From: Antrihabitans stalactiti
GTDB taxonomy: Bacteria; Actinomycetota; Actinomycetes; Mycobacteriales; Mycobacteriaceae
Length of the DNA: 64,000 bases
Reading direction: 5' to 3'
Assembly: GCF_012932915.1 (NCBI RefSeq)
Contig: NZ_VCQU01000015.1
Coordinates: 1 to 64,000, forward strand
In this document: in pieces, positions 17,348 to 26,708 of the stretch
How positions within the stretch are numbered: the stretch's first letter is position 1
Layout: the number at the start of each line of letters is the position of its first letter
The notes under the pieces: generated by a model
What the model was told of the DNA's origin: nothing
Databases searched by the model: none
Seen by the model: only the letters and a program-made list of their open reading frames with translations
Position numbers and translations under genes: made by a program

Positions 17348-18789
17348 ATGATCTGACGCCTAGGCGCAAGGCGATCATCCTGGTGTCCTGTTGCCTGAGC
17401 CTGCTGATCGTGTCGATGGACGCGACGATCGTCAATGTGGCAATTCCGAGCATTCGCTCCGACCTGCATGCGACTCCGTCACAGCTGCAGTGGGTCGTGG
17501 ACGTCTACACGTTGGTGTTGGCGTCGCTGCTGATGCTCTCGGGTGCGACGGGGGACCGGTTCGGCCGTCGCCGGGTCTTCCAGATCGGGCTCGTCGTGTT
17601 CGCGTTCGGCTCGTTGTTGTGCAGTCTCGCGCCCAATATCGAGACGCTGATCGCCGCGCGCCTGCTGCAGGCCATCGGCGGGTCGATGCTGAATCCTGTT
17701 GCACTGTCGATTATCTCGCAAGTGTTCACCGGTCGGGTGGAACGCGCACGGGCGTTGGGCTTCTGGGGCGCCGTCGTCGGCATCTCGATGGCGCTCGGTC
17801 CGGTCGTGGGTGGCTTTCTGATCGAACTCGTCAGCTGGCGGGCCGTGTTCTGGATCAACCTGCCGATCTGCGCGGCTGCCATTGCGTTGACGGCGATCTT
17901 CGTCCCGGAGACCAAGTCGAAGACGATGCGCAACATCGATCCGATCGGCCAGGGGCTGGCGGTGGTCTTCCTGTTCGGTGTCGTCTTCACACTCATCGAG
18001 GGCCCGGGCTACGGCTGGAGCAACCCCCAAGTGGTTGCCGTAGCGATCGTCGCGGCGGTCGCGTTCGTGGCCTTCGTGCGCTACGAGCTCCGACGCCACG
18101 ACCCGTTCATCGATCTGCGCTTCTTCCGCAGCATTCCGTTCGCCGGCGCGACCTTGACCGCAATCACCGCGTTCTCGGCATGGGGTGCGTTCTTGTTCAT
18201 GATGTCGCTCTACCTGCAATCCGAACGCGGGTACTCCGCCATGCACACCGGCCTGATCTACGCACCGATTGCCATTGGCGCACTGGTGTTCTCGCCGATC
18301 TCGGGACGCCTGGTCGGGCGCTTCGGTGCTCGCCCGTCGCTGCTGGCAGCAGGTGTGCTGATCACCGCCGCCTCCGGCCTGCTGACCTTCCTGACCACGT
18401 CCACTCCGGTCTGGGGACTGCTGGTGATCTTCGCCGTGTTCGGGATCGGCTTCTCGATGGTCAACGCCCCGATCACCAACGCGGCTGTCTCTGGAATGCC
18501 GCTCGATCGGGCGGGCGCCGCGTCCGCGGTCACGTCGACCAGCCGTCAGATCGGGGTGAGCATCGGTGTCGCGCTGTGTGGTTCGGTCGCCGGATCGGCG
18601 CTCGCACACAGCGGCGCGGACTTCGCCGCGTCAGCGCGACCGCTGTGGTTCGTGTGCGTCGGAGCCGGAGTCGTCATCACGGTCCTGGGATACTTCACGA
18701 CGACGCCGCGCGCCTTCCAGTCGGCGGAGCGCCTCGCTCCGTTGATCGCCGGCACTCCCACACCCAAGGAGGCTGTCCATGTCGGCTGA
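17332..18789 (+). CDS. MFS drug exporter, DHA2 (EmrB/QacA) family
   Basis: A proton-driven multidrug efflux pump in the cytoplasmic membrane, 485 residues with about 14 predicted membrane segments. Family marks are SMDATIVNVAIPSI in TM1, the loop GATGDRFGRRR (motif A), and the TM5 motif GPVVGGFLIELVSWRAVFWIN (positions about 160-180). The coding end overlaps the marR start by 11 bases, so the pair is one operon. Expression is probably leaderless and controlled by the palindrome on its start codon. The drug substrate is unknown. Confidence 0.92.
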   Translation: MNTTIDDLTPRRKAIILVSCCLSLLIVSMDATIVNVAIPSIRSDLHATPSQLQWVVDVYTLVLASLLMLSGATGDRFGRRRVFQIGLVVFAFGSLLCSLAPNIETLIAARLLQAIGGSMLNPVALSIISQVFTGRVERARALGFWGAVVGISMALGPVVGGFLIELVSWRAVFWINLPICAAAIALTAIFVPETKSKTMRNIDPIGQGLAVVFLFGVVFTLIEGPGYGWSNPQVVAVAIVAAVAFVAFVRYELRRHDPFIDLRFFRSIPFAGATLTAITAFSAWGAFLFMMSLYLQSERGYSAMHTGLIYAPIAIGALVFSPISGRLVGRFGARPSLLAAGVLITAASGLLTFLTTSTPVWGLLVIFAVFGIGFSMVNAPITNAAVSGMPLDRAGAASAVTSTSRQIGVSIGVALCGSVAGSALAHSGADFAASARPLWFVCVGAGVVITVLGYFTTTPRAFQSAERLAPLIAGTPTPKEAVHVG

Positions 18790-19198
18790 CTCGAGCGCCG
18801 ACGAGGTATGGCGTGCGATGGCGGCGGTGGTCTTCGACAACCGGGACGCCTGGCGGCGTGGCGTCGTCGAGCACACCGGGCTGCCGTTCAGCAGGATTCG
18901 GGTGCTCCGCAGACTGGCGAAGCGGGACATGACGGCCAAGGAGATCGCCGATGCTGCGACGATGGACGCGCCCGCCACGAGCGTCGCCATCAACGATCTC
19001 GAGGAGCGCGGACTCGTCGTGCGGGAAGCGCATCCGACCAATCGCAGGTTCAAAGTGGTCTCACTGACCGACGAAGGGCGGCGAATTGTCGCGAGTATCG
19101 ACGGCCTCGACGATCCCGCCCCTGCGGTGTTCGCCGCGTTGAATCACAGCGAACTGAACACGCTGCAGTCGATTCTCGCCAAGCTCGCCTCTGATTGA
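18779..19198 (+). CDS. MarR-family repressor
   Basis: A 139-residue winged-helix regulator. The recognition region is KRDMTAKEIADAATMDAPATS followed by the wing LEERGLVVREAHPTNRRFK (split around residues 60-95). It is translationally linked to the preceding MFS gene and very likely represses it via the 26-bp palindrome. The ligand is presumably a substrate of the pump. Confidence 0.9.
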   Translation: MSADSSADEVWRAMAAVVFDNRDAWRRGVVEHTGLPFSRIRVLRRLAKRDMTAKEIADAATMDAPATSVAINDLEERGLVVREAHPTNRRFKVVSLTDEGRRIVASIDGLDDPAPAVFAALNHSELNTLQSILAKLASD

Positions 19199-19219
19199 GG
19201 CAATCGAGCCATCGGCCGG

Positions 19220-20182
19220 TTACCTGCGCTGACGTTCACGTTTGCGCTCGTACATCGCGGCGTCGGCGCACGTCCATGCACCGGGTAAGCCTCCCGCCAT
19301 CATCGAGTACTGCGCATGGCCGATCGATGCGGCGACTCCGGCTTCGTCGAGTGCAGTCGACAGGCGATCGACCAGCTGCTCAGCGCCTCCTGGATCCGTA
19401 TGTGGCGCAATGACTCCGAACTCGTCACCACCTACCCGCGCGAGAATGTCGGTGTCTCGCAATTGCTCACCGAGCACCTTGGCTGCCAGACGCAGATAGT
19501 CGTCCCCGGCGGGGTGCCCATGGGTGTCGTTCACCGACTTGAGGCCGTCCAGATCGATGCAGATCACGGCACAGGAATCGCCGAACCGGTGGTAGCGCGC
19601 CTCTTCCTTCTCGAGGAGTAGATCCCACGCGGTGCGGTTCATCAGCCCGGTCAAGCCGTCCGTTGCTGCCCGGCGCTCGGCCTGTTCGAGTTCGCGCTGC
19701 AAAGCGGTGCGCTCGAGGTCGGCGTCGAGAATCGTCGACAACAACCGGGCCAACAGTTCGACGAGCGGTCCATGCCTGTGGAACTCCTCAGGCATCACAG
19801 TGGGTGCGAAGGCGCACAGGGTGCCGAACAGTCGTCCGTCCGAGGTGACCACTGGATACCCGATGTAGCCCGCGACCCGGCCACCATCGGCCTCGGTGAT
19901 GGCGAAATAGTCTGGAACCTGGCGAACGTCCAGAGCAATATGTGGCTGACCTTCGATCATGTATTTGCACAACGCCCCCGACCAGGGCACCGACACACCC
20001 GCGGGGATTCCGCCGAATGCGTTATCCACCACGGACAGATAGATCTGCTGATCATCGACAACGCGAGTGACCGTCCACAGTCCCATCGGGACGGCCTCAC
20101 GCAGGAATGCCAGGATCGCCTCGCTCGCGAGGTCGAACCGAGCCGGGAGCGGCGGCGGATGGCCCACCAGTGCGGCGTCCAC
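19220..20182 (-). CDS. GAF-GGDEF diguanylate cyclase
   Basis: Makes cyclic di-GMP. An N-terminal GAF-like sensor (about residues 15-150) precedes a GGDEF domain with the intact active-site motif ARVGGDEFGV. RDTD lies five residues before GGDEF and fits the RxxD inhibitory site, so product inhibition is likely. No membrane segment is seen. I chose GTG at 20182 because GAGAGGA lies seven bases upstream; an ATG at 20254 would add 24 residues. The protein has 320 residues. The sensory ligand is unknown. Confidence 0.85.
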   Translation of the reverse strand: MDAALVGHPPPLPARFDLASEAILAFLREAVPMGLWTVTRVVDDQQIYLSVVDNAFGGIPAGVSVPWSGALCKYMIEGQPHIALDVRQVPDYFAITEADGGRVAGYIGYPVVTSDGRLFGTLCAFAPTVMPEEFHRHGPLVELLARLLSTILDADLERTALQRELEQAERRAATDGLTGLMNRTAWDLLLEKEEARYHRFGDSCAVICIDLDGLKSVNDTHGHPAGDDYLRLAAKVLGEQLRDTDILARVGGDEFGVIAPHTDPGGAEQLVDRLSTALDEAGVAASIGHAQYSMMAGGLPGAWTCADAAMYERKRERQRR

Positions 20183-20318
20183 TGCAGATCCTCTCGAATT
20201 AGGCGACTTGAACGTCCACGCTAGCTGGGATCGGCCGAATTGACGATTGAGCATTCAACAGTTGTACCTCCGCTGTGCATTGTTTATGCATCGATTGGGT
20301 GGGTATCTCTCATGTGTT

Positions 20319-20341
20319 GTGGGCGCGCCAACGCGACCCAC
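20319..20341 (+). other. Leader hairpin before the secreted-protein gene
   Basis: GTGGGCGCG and CGCGACCCAC pair with one bulged A around a CCAA loop, ending 12 bases before the ribosome site of the gene at 20363. It could stabilise the mRNA or act as a weak terminator. Confidence 0.35.
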
Positions 20342-20362
20342 GCGTTCTCGAATGGAGCCCAA

Positions 20363-20860
20363 ATGTCCAGTCAGCATCGCAGGATGTCAGCGTTGATCTT
20401 CTCCGGCGTCGTTGCGGGTATCGGTGGTGCGATCGTGGTCGCGGCGCCGATTGCCACCGCGACGCCAGTCGAGTGCCGCGCGCCCGGTGCGAGTACGGCC
20501 GGGAACGTCACCGACACCAGTGAATGTTCGGCGACCAGCACGAACGGCAGCGCGGCAGCCGCGTTCGGCGTCGATGGATCGGCAACCTCGGCTGCCGGGC
20601 CGCAAGCGTTGGCGCTCGCGATCGCCATGTCGGGCGGCACTGCGATGTCACAGGCTCAAAATCTCTCCGGACCGGCTGCAATCGCGATAGGCCCCGGCGC
20701 CACAGTCGACCTCACCGGGGTTCGCCCCGGACTCACTTTGGGCATCGCCACGAATGGCGCCACGGTGACGGTCGACGGAGTCGGCACGCCGACCTGCACA
20801 GGCGGACCGGCCTTCGCCGGTGACTTCCAAACTTTGCAGGGTTGCTTGTCGCTTCGGTGA
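20363..20860 (+). CDS. Secreted Ala/Gly/Ser-rich protein of unknown function
   Basis: A 165-residue exported protein. An N-terminal signal peptide with hydrophobic core (ALIFSGVVAGIGGAIVVAA) ends near ATATPVEC. The mature part is rich in Ala, Gly, Ser and Thr, with four Cys that could pair (VECRAPG, SECSAT, PTCTGG, QGCLSL). The ATG at 20363 has GGAG upstream; the frame extends further up without a ribosome site. I recall similar small secreted proteins in related actinobacteria but cannot assign a function. It converges with the CinA-like gene seven bases later. Confidence 0.7.
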   Translation: MSSQHRRMSALIFSGVVAGIGGAIVVAAPIATATPVECRAPGASTAGNVTDTSECSATSTNGSAAAAFGVDGSATSAAGPQALALAIAMSGGTAMSQAQNLSGPAAIAIGPGATVDLTGVRPGLTLGIATNGATVTVDGVGTPTCTGGPAFAGDFQTLQGCLSLR

Positions 20861-20867
20861 TCGCGGA

Positions 20868-21398
20868 TTAGTTGCGCGCAGTGTCCCCGTCGCGAGCCCG
20901 CGTCAACAGCAGTTCGACGGCCTTTTCGACGGTCGCGTCGACGATCTCGCCCGGATCGCCGTCGAACTGATGTCGTTCGGTCGTGACGACGCCGCGGTCG
21001 CAGATGGCGAACCATACCGTCCCGACCGGCGCGTCTTCTTGCGGATCGGGTCCGGCCTCGCCGGTCACCGCGACCGTGAGGGTGGCACCCATCATCGTCG
21101 CCACGGCGTTGACCATCGACCTGGCGGCCTCTTCGCACACGACTGGCCCTGGCGGCACCTGCAGGACCGATTGCTTGACGGACTTGCTGTATGCGACGAC
21201 ACCGCCGCAAAACCATTGGCCAGAATTGGAGGCACTCCCGAGCCGCGACGCGATGCTTCCCGCTGTCAGCGATTCCGCTGTCGCGATCGTCAGACCTTTT
21301 TTCCGCGCAGTGTGTGACAGCTCCTCGCACGGGTCGACGCCGGCGGGATCAGCCAGCGCTGCCTCCGCGCCGACGATGAGGCCCAGGCTGGTAGTCAT
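20868..21398 (-). CDS. CinA C-terminal-type nicotinamide-nucleotide amidohydrolase
   Basis: A PncC/CinA-C protein that would deamidate NMN to nicotinate mononucleotide. Core motifs are ATAESLTAGSIASRLG, GGVVAYSKSVKQSVLQV and AVTGEAGPDP, where TGxAGP is the family signature. The ATG at 21398 overlaps the stop of a possible small upstream gene as ATGA. The protein has 176 residues, a stand-alone version lacking the N-terminal MoaB-like domain of full CinA. Confidence 0.85.
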   Translation of the reverse strand: MTTSLGLIVGAEAALADPAGVDPCEELSHTARKKGLTIATAESLTAGSIASRLGSASNSGQWFCGGVVAYSKSVKQSVLQVPPGPVVCEEAARSMVNAVATMMGATLTVAVTGEAGPDPQEDAPVGTVWFAICDRGVVTTERHQFDGDPGEIVDATVEKAVELLLTRARDGDTARN

Positions 21399-21559
21399 CG
21401 AGCACCCACCGCAGTAGCGAGGACGAATTCGACTGCCCCGTCGGACTTCTCTTGAAACTTCTTGCACGCCTTCGGTGCGGACACCATTGTGTCACCGAGC
21501 ACGTCGATCACCTCCGTGTGTGACGAGTGCCCGTCCGTCGCACGTTCGAAACACCCCAC
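21395..21559 (-). CDS. Possible small protein upstream of the CinA-like gene
   Basis: A 54-codon frame from GTG at 21559, ending DGAVEFVLATAVGAR, whose TGA overlaps the CinA ATG as ATGA. The composition is protein-like, with a central SHTEVIDVLGDTMVSAPKAC. I recognise no family and see no strong ribosome site; an internal ATG would leave only 30 residues. The coupling overlap is the main support. Confidence 0.4.
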   Translation of the reverse strand: MGCFERATDGHSSHTEVIDVLGDTMVSAPKACKKFQEKSDGAVEFVLATAVGAR

Positions 21560-21619
21560 GTCGGCACGGCTGGTTCACCTGTGTTCGATCGACGCTTGCG
21601 CCGAACTCGTCGTCGGGTC

Positions 21620-23584
21620 CTACTGCGCCTCCTCGTTTCGTCGCGCGAGCACTGGAATCCGCCCGCCCGCGAGCACTGCTTCGACCTGCCGTTCGGAAAG
21701 TCGATGCGAGACGGCGTATCTCTCGTCCTTCGTGGTGTTGCCGATTTCGAGGCGGGGGCCGCCGGGGAGCAGGTCCCGGATGCCATCGAGCAGGAGTGTG
21801 TCGTTCTCGTCGATCCGGTCGTAGTCTTCGGGGTCGTCGAACTCCAACGCTAGGACCCCGAAGTTGGCGAGATTCTGCCAATGAATGCGAGCGAACGACT
21901 TCGCGATCACCGCATGCAGCCCGAGGTAGCGCGGAGTGATCGCAGCGTGCTCACGAGACGACCCTTGCCCATAATTGTCGCCGGCAACGATCATGTGCCC
22001 GGTCGAATCCGCGATCTTGCGAGCATCGTCGGGGTAGGAATCGCGGACCTGAGTGAACGTGAAATCTGCGAGCTTCTGAATGTTCGAGCGGAACGGCAGC
22101 GCACGCGCACCCGCCGGTGAGATTTCGTCCGTGGAGATGTCGTCGCCCACCTTCAGTAGCACCGGCGCCTCGATCTTCTCGGGCAGCGGCGGAAAGTCTG
22201 GCAGCGCCGAGATATTCGAGCCCCTGATCAGCTCGACAGTGCTTGCTTCGTCAGGCTCCAGTGGCGGGACGAGCATGTCGGTGTTGATCGTGGATTTCTC
22301 AGGTAGGTCGACAACGGGGTAGTCCACACCGAGTCTGTTGGGAAGGTCGCGGGGGTCGGTGATCTCGCCTGTAAGTGCTGCTGCGGCGGCAGTTTCCGGC
22401 GAGCATAGCCACACCGAATCCTCTTTTGTGCCAGACCGGCCTGGGAAGTTGCGTGGAAATGTGCGCAACGAATTGGTGCCGGAGGCTGGCGCCTGTCCCA
22501 TTCCGATGCAACCCATGCATCCGGCCTGGTGGATGCGCGCACCGGCTTGGATGAGATCGAGTGTCGCGCCCATCTTCGTGAGGTCGGCGAGTATTTCACG
22601 GGAGGTCGGGTTGACGTCAAAGCTGACGGCGTCGTCGGTTTGTCTGCCTGCGACGATTGCCGCGGCGATCGCAAAATCACGTAATCCAGGATTGGCCGAC
22701 GAACCGATGACGACTTGGTTGACCTCTGTGCCCGCGACCTCCCGCACCGGCACGACGTTGCCTGGCGACGATGGCTTCGCGATGAGCGGCTCCAATTCCG
22801 ACAGATCTATGTCGTCTTCGACGTCGTAGTCCGCGTCCTCGACCACGTTTTCGCAGAAGTCGTCATCGCGCCCTTCTGCGCGGAGGAAGTCGCGGACCGC
22901 GTCGTCGGCCGGAAAGACCGTCGCCGTTGCTCCGAGTTCGGCTCCCATATTGGCGATCACATGTCGGTCCATCGCAGTCAGCCCAGCTAACCCCGGGCCG
23001 TGATATTCGATGATCCGGTTCAGGCCACCTTTGACGCCGTGCCTGCGCAACATCTCGAGGATGACATCCTTGGCTGAAAGCCATTGTGGCAGTTCGCCAT
23101 GCAACCGTATGCCCCAGATCTCGGGCATTCGAAGGTAGAGCGGCTCGCCGGCGATCCCAGAGGCGACTTCCAGCCCGCCCACGCCGATTGCGAGCATCCC
23201 TAGCGACCCTGCTGCGCACGTGTGCGAATCGGATCCGATCAGGGTCTTACCCGGCTTCCCGAACCGCTTCATGTGCGTCGGGTGGGAGACGCCATTGCCG
23301 GGCTTGGAGAACCAGAGCCCATAGCGACGGCATGCCGATCGCAGGAAGGCATGGTCTTCCGCGTTCTTTTCGTCGGCTTGCAACAGATTGTGATCGATGT
23401 ATTGGACGCTGACCTCGGTCCGCGCCCGATCGAGGTTCATCGCCTCCAATTCCTGCATGACCAGCGTCCCTGTCGCGTCCTGCGTCAGGGTCTGATCGAC
23501 CTTGATGGCGATCTCTTCGCCGGCGACCATTTCACCCGAAACCAGATGTTCGGATATGAGCTTCTTGGCCACTGCGTCTTTCAT
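21620..23584 (-). CDS. Aconitate hydratase, Aquifex type
   Basis: An iron-sulfur hydro-lyase interconverting citrate and isocitrate, or a closely related acid. Cluster cysteines are in DSHTCAAG and CMGCIG; the swivel domain contains GDNYGQGSSREHAA. At 654 residues it matches the shorter Aquifex-type aconitase branch, not the roughly 900-residue AcnA usual in actinobacteria. The ATG at 23584 gives the natural MKDAVAKK start; the frame upstream is non-family. A second, housekeeping aconitase elsewhere is likely, so the physiological role is open. Confidence 0.88.
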   Translation of the reverse strand: MKDAVAKKLISEHLVSGEMVAGEEIAIKVDQTLTQDATGTLVMQELEAMNLDRARTEVSVQYIDHNLLQADEKNAEDHAFLRSACRRYGLWFSKPGNGVSHPTHMKRFGKPGKTLIGSDSHTCAAGSLGMLAIGVGGLEVASGIAGEPLYLRMPEIWGIRLHGELPQWLSAKDVILEMLRRHGVKGGLNRIIEYHGPGLAGLTAMDRHVIANMGAELGATATVFPADDAVRDFLRAEGRDDDFCENVVEDADYDVEDDIDLSELEPLIAKPSSPGNVVPVREVAGTEVNQVVIGSSANPGLRDFAIAAAIVAGRQTDDAVSFDVNPTSREILADLTKMGATLDLIQAGARIHQAGCMGCIGMGQAPASGTNSLRTFPRNFPGRSGTKEDSVWLCSPETAAAAALTGEITDPRDLPNRLGVDYPVVDLPEKSTINTDMLVPPLEPDEASTVELIRGSNISALPDFPPLPEKIEAPVLLKVGDDISTDEISPAGARALPFRSNIQKLADFTFTQVRDSYPDDARKIADSTGHMIVAGDNYGQGSSREHAAITPRYLGLHAVIAKSFARIHWQNLANFGVLALEFDDPEDYDRIDENDTLLLDGIRDLLPGGPRLEIGNTTKDERYAVSHRLSERQVEAVLAGGRIPVLARRNEEAQ

Positions 23585-23706
23585 ACATCGGGCATGCCCG
23601 CCAGCGTGTGGTCCTAATCGTGCAGTCCCACCGGGGCCGTGTTTAGGGTCGCGGGAGACGCGGTAACCGACGCAAGAGAGCGTGTCTGGACGGAAGGATC
23701 GCAGCG

Positions 23707-23982
23707 ATGGCACCGCCTACTCGAACAACCACGACAGACCACGAAGCCATCAGGCGATGGGTGGAGGCACGTGGTGGAACACCGACCGCTCGTCGCGGAG
23801 TGGGCACCGCCGACGCGTCCACCGAATTGGGGATCGACTTTTCCCAGCATGGTCGCGACGACGACATCAAGCACATCAGCTGGACGGACTGGTTTGCCCA
23901 GTTCGAGCATGCCGACCTCGCGTTCAGCACCAACGGAAGCGAGACCGACGATACGTTTTTCGAATTCGTATCGCGGAATTGA
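23707..23982 (+). CDS. Small conserved hypothetical protein
   Basis: A 91-residue acidic protein starting with Thr-rich MAPPTRTTTTDHEAIRRW, with a central HISWTDWFAQFEHADLAF block. I recall actinobacterial proteins of this type (EIRRWAEERGG to ISWDEWFEKFD), sometimes misannotated as branching enzymes. No function is known to me. It is divergent from the aconitase gene and converges with the CYTH-CHAD gene ten bases later. Confidence 0.7.
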   Translation: MAPPTRTTTTDHEAIRRWVEARGGTPTARRGVGTADASTELGIDFSQHGRDDDIKHISWTDWFAQFEHADLAFSTNGSETDDTFFEFVSRN

Positions 23983-23991
23983 ACTGGTCGA

Positions 23992-25464
23992 TCAATTCTT
24001 CGTCGACCACCGTGCGATTCGTCGGCGCGCTTCGGCGGCTGCCGCTCGTTCGTGGGCGTACAGCACTCCGTATGTAAAACCCTGCTCCGCGGCGTGCGCG
24101 GTTCCGGCGCCGGCGCCGAGCTCTCGAAGCGACTGGGCCGCAACCACACTGTCCTGATGGTCGCCGAGAATCTTCTGCACCTTCTTGTGTTGCTTGATCT
24201 GTTTCTTCGCAGACTTGCGCCCGAGAACCGGCGCCGCGAGTTCGGCGGCATACCGTGCGCGCTTGGCAGCCTTGCGTGCTCGGTGAAACGCTTGTTCGTC
24301 GACGCCGTTGTCGACGGCTTTGCGTAGTCGCTTGCGAGCCTTGCGGTCGGCCCGCCGGACGTCTGGTTTCAGCTTCGGATGCTGGCGCGTGTCGGGCGAG
24401 AACGCTGGCCGCCGTTGCCATTTCGCCAGTGCTTCCATCAGTTCCGCGTACCGATCGCCGGCCAGAGCGGCGTCGACGAGCACTCGAGCCTCCGAATAGC
24501 GCCTGCCCATGTGATGCTCCAGCCATGCGGTCACATCGCCCACGACCAGCGTGGGATCGAGCCCGTCGACTGCTTTCGTCAGCCGTTTCCGCTGCACGGT
24601 TGCGTCGCGCATGTCCCCGAGAAGTCCCGCGTACCAAGACAATTCTTCGCGCAGCGCGTGTGCCTGGTCGGCGTCGAACACGTTCGCGAAGGTCCGCAAC
24701 GAGCTACGCAATCGGCGAATTGCGACGCGTGTGTCGTGTACGGGGTCGAGACCACGCCGAAGCGCGACGTCACCGGCAACAATCGCGCGGATCTGCTGGG
24801 CGAGATAGTCGCTCACGGCGTCGAGTGTGTCGGGGTCGTCGACCGACACGGATTCCGCGGCGGTGACGGGCGCAAGTGCGCGTTCGATCTTCGATGCGGA
24901 CGTCGACGGTCGGGCACCGGCGTCGCGCAGCCATCCACCGATTTCAGCCAGCATGTCCTCATCACAATTGCCGGCCTCGACTTCGACTTCACGCCAGCTC
25001 GTGAGTGTCGCCTCGTCTCCACCGGGCACGCTCGCCCGAACGGTGTCGTCGTCGACCTCGGCGATCAGCGCATCGACGTTGTCCAAGATGCGGTGCGATT
25101 GCCGGTTCGTCTTTATGTACGCAACCGGATGCATGGGCGTGCGGTGGGTAACGCCGGAGACGATGTCAGCCAGCTCGGTGGGGATCGAATCGGAATCCTC
25201 GCCGAGTGGCGCGCGAATCTCGGTCCGTGCGTTGGCGTCGGGGACCTTCAGCTGCCACCCGTTGTCTGCGTCGCCCACCCTGCGCCGCAACAGCATTCGA
25301 TTGTGCAGCAGGTCGAGATCAGGGGTGTCGAAATATGTGCTGTTCAGCCGGATCGTGGCGACGTCGAGTCGCCCACCTTCCGGCACTGCCGCTGCCAATC
25401 GGGGAAGCTCGAAGTCGGCTGCCACGTCGAACTTGTCTTCACGTTCGCGGTGCGTGTGAGCCAT
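23992..25464 (-). CDS. CYTH and CHAD domain protein
   Basis: The N-terminal CYTH domain (about 1-200) starts with the EREDK motif (ExExK), which binds triphosphate and metal in inorganic triphosphatases and adenylate cyclases. The C-terminal CHAD domain (about 220-490) is helical with many conserved His and basic residues, for example DPVHDTRVAIRRLRSSLRTF; CHAD domains bind polyphosphate. The ATG at 25464 is where homology begins; 154 upstream codons are spurious. A role in polyphosphate or triphosphate metabolism is inferred from family knowledge. Confidence 0.88.
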   Translation of the reverse strand: MAHTHREREDKFDVAADFELPRLAAAVPEGGRLDVATIRLNSTYFDTPDLDLLHNRMLLRRRVGDADNGWQLKVPDANARTEIRAPLGEDSDSIPTELADIVSGVTHRTPMHPVAYIKTNRQSHRILDNVDALIAEVDDDTVRASVPGGDEATLTSWREVEVEAGNCDEDMLAEIGGWLRDAGARPSTSASKIERALAPVTAAESVSVDDPDTLDAVSDYLAQQIRAIVAGDVALRRGLDPVHDTRVAIRRLRSSLRTFANVFDADQAHALREELSWYAGLLGDMRDATVQRKRLTKAVDGLDPTLVVGDVTAWLEHHMGRRYSEARVLVDAALAGDRYAELMEALAKWQRRPAFSPDTRQHPKLKPDVRRADRKARKRLRKAVDNGVDEQAFHRARKAAKRARYAAELAAPVLGRKSAKKQIKQHKKVQKILGDHQDSVVAAQSLRELGAGAGTAHAAEQGFTYGVLYAHERAAAAEARRRIARWSTKN

Positions 25465-25696
25465 ACCATCGAGTACCCAAGTGGACCCCGACCAATCTTC
25501 GGTCTCCGGGGCGTGTGATACGCGAAGCTGCCGTGCTGGTTTCACGCCGGGGTCGCCGGGGAATCCAGGGCTTAGGAGGATGGTGATGACCCGATTCGGA
25601 TTCACCCGCATGGCAGCAGCACAACGCGGACCCACGCATTCAGAGACGCTGCTCGCAGCGGCGGCTTGATCGAGACTCGGGCGGGTCATCGGGCGT

Positions 25697-26704
25697 ATGC
25701 GACTTCGACACAGCAATCCTGACGGTCCGGGGATCCATCGCACTCGCCGCGGCCGCGGCTTCTCGTATGCCGATGAGCATGGCAAACGGACTACCGATGA
25801 GGCCGCCCTCGAACGAATCCGGGCCCTGGTCATCCCACCTGCCTGGCAGGACGTGTGGATCTGTCCGTACCCGAACGGGCACATCCAGGCTGTCGGTGTC
25901 GACGTTGCAGGTCGGCGCCAATACATCTACCACGAGCAGTGGCGCAGCGAGCGTGACGAGGAGAAGCATGATCGGGTCCTGCTGATGGCTCGTCGACTTG
26001 GTGCGCTGCGAGAACAAGTGGAGGCAGACCTTCGGACGCGCGGCATCACCAAGCGGCGGGTAGAGGCTGTTGCGCTGCGAATACTCGATCGGGGCGTCTT
26101 CCGCGTCGGCGGCGAGGAGTATGTCGACGAGAACGGTACGCACGGAGTGGCGACGTTGCTGCGAAGTCAGGTCAGGCTCAGCGGTGACCGCGTGAGCTTC
26201 GACTACCCGGCGAAAGGTGGCATTCGGCGTCAGGTGGTGATCACCGATCACCTTATGGCGGTTGCGATTCGCGCGCTCCGTCGAGCAAGTAAGCCGGGCT
26301 CGGATCGATTACTGATCTACCGTGCTGGCAGCGAGTATCGCGAATTGCATGCCGACGACGTCAACGTCAGATTCAAAGAACTCGCAGGCGACGACTGCTC
26401 TGCGAAGGATCTTCGAACCTGGCACGCGACGGTACTCGCTGCGGCGGGCCTCGGCACCGCAGATGTCCCGGATTCCGAACGGCAGCGGCGCAAGGTCGTT
26501 ACGCAAGTGATGAAAGACGTCGCCGTAGCGCTGGGAAACACACCGGCAGTGGCTCGGAGCTCGTACGTTGACCCGAGAGTGATCTCGGCGTACGAAGACG
26601 GCTCCACGATTCGCCCGGCTTTGCGACGAGCTAAAAAGAGTGCGCCGGATGAGCAACAAGATGTGATCGAGCGGGCGGTACTGCGCCTGGTCCGGTCGAC
26701 GTGA
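25697..26704 (+). CDS. DNA topoisomerase IB
   Basis: A poxvirus-type bacterial topoisomerase IB that relaxes supercoils through a 3'-phosphotyrosine. The catalytic domain is visible: the Arg-Lys region RRVEAVALRILDRGVFRVG, then DLRTWHATVLAA with the His, and the nucleophile Tyr in NTPAVARSSYVDP. The 335-residue length is typical. It is divergent from the CYTH-CHAD gene across 232 bases and ends four bases from the convergent Rho-N gene. Confidence 0.92.
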   Translation: MRLRHSNPDGPGIHRTRRGRGFSYADEHGKRTTDEAALERIRALVIPPAWQDVWICPYPNGHIQAVGVDVAGRRQYIYHEQWRSERDEEKHDRVLLMARRLGALREQVEADLRTRGITKRRVEAVALRILDRGVFRVGGEEYVDENGTHGVATLLRSQVRLSGDRVSFDYPAKGGIRRQVVITDHLMAVAIRALRRASKPGSDRLLIYRAGSEYRELHADDVNVRFKELAGDDCSAKDLRTWHATVLAAAGLGTADVPDSERQRRKVVTQVMKDVAVALGNTPAVARSSYVDPRVISAYEDGSTIRPALRRAKKSAPDEQQDVIERAVLRLVRST

Positions 26705-26708
26705 CGGG

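Noticed and set aside
17479-18609. A 376-codon antisense frame in the MFS gene
   Set aside because: Composition is Arg/Asp/Gln/His-rich without domains; the MFS frame is certain.
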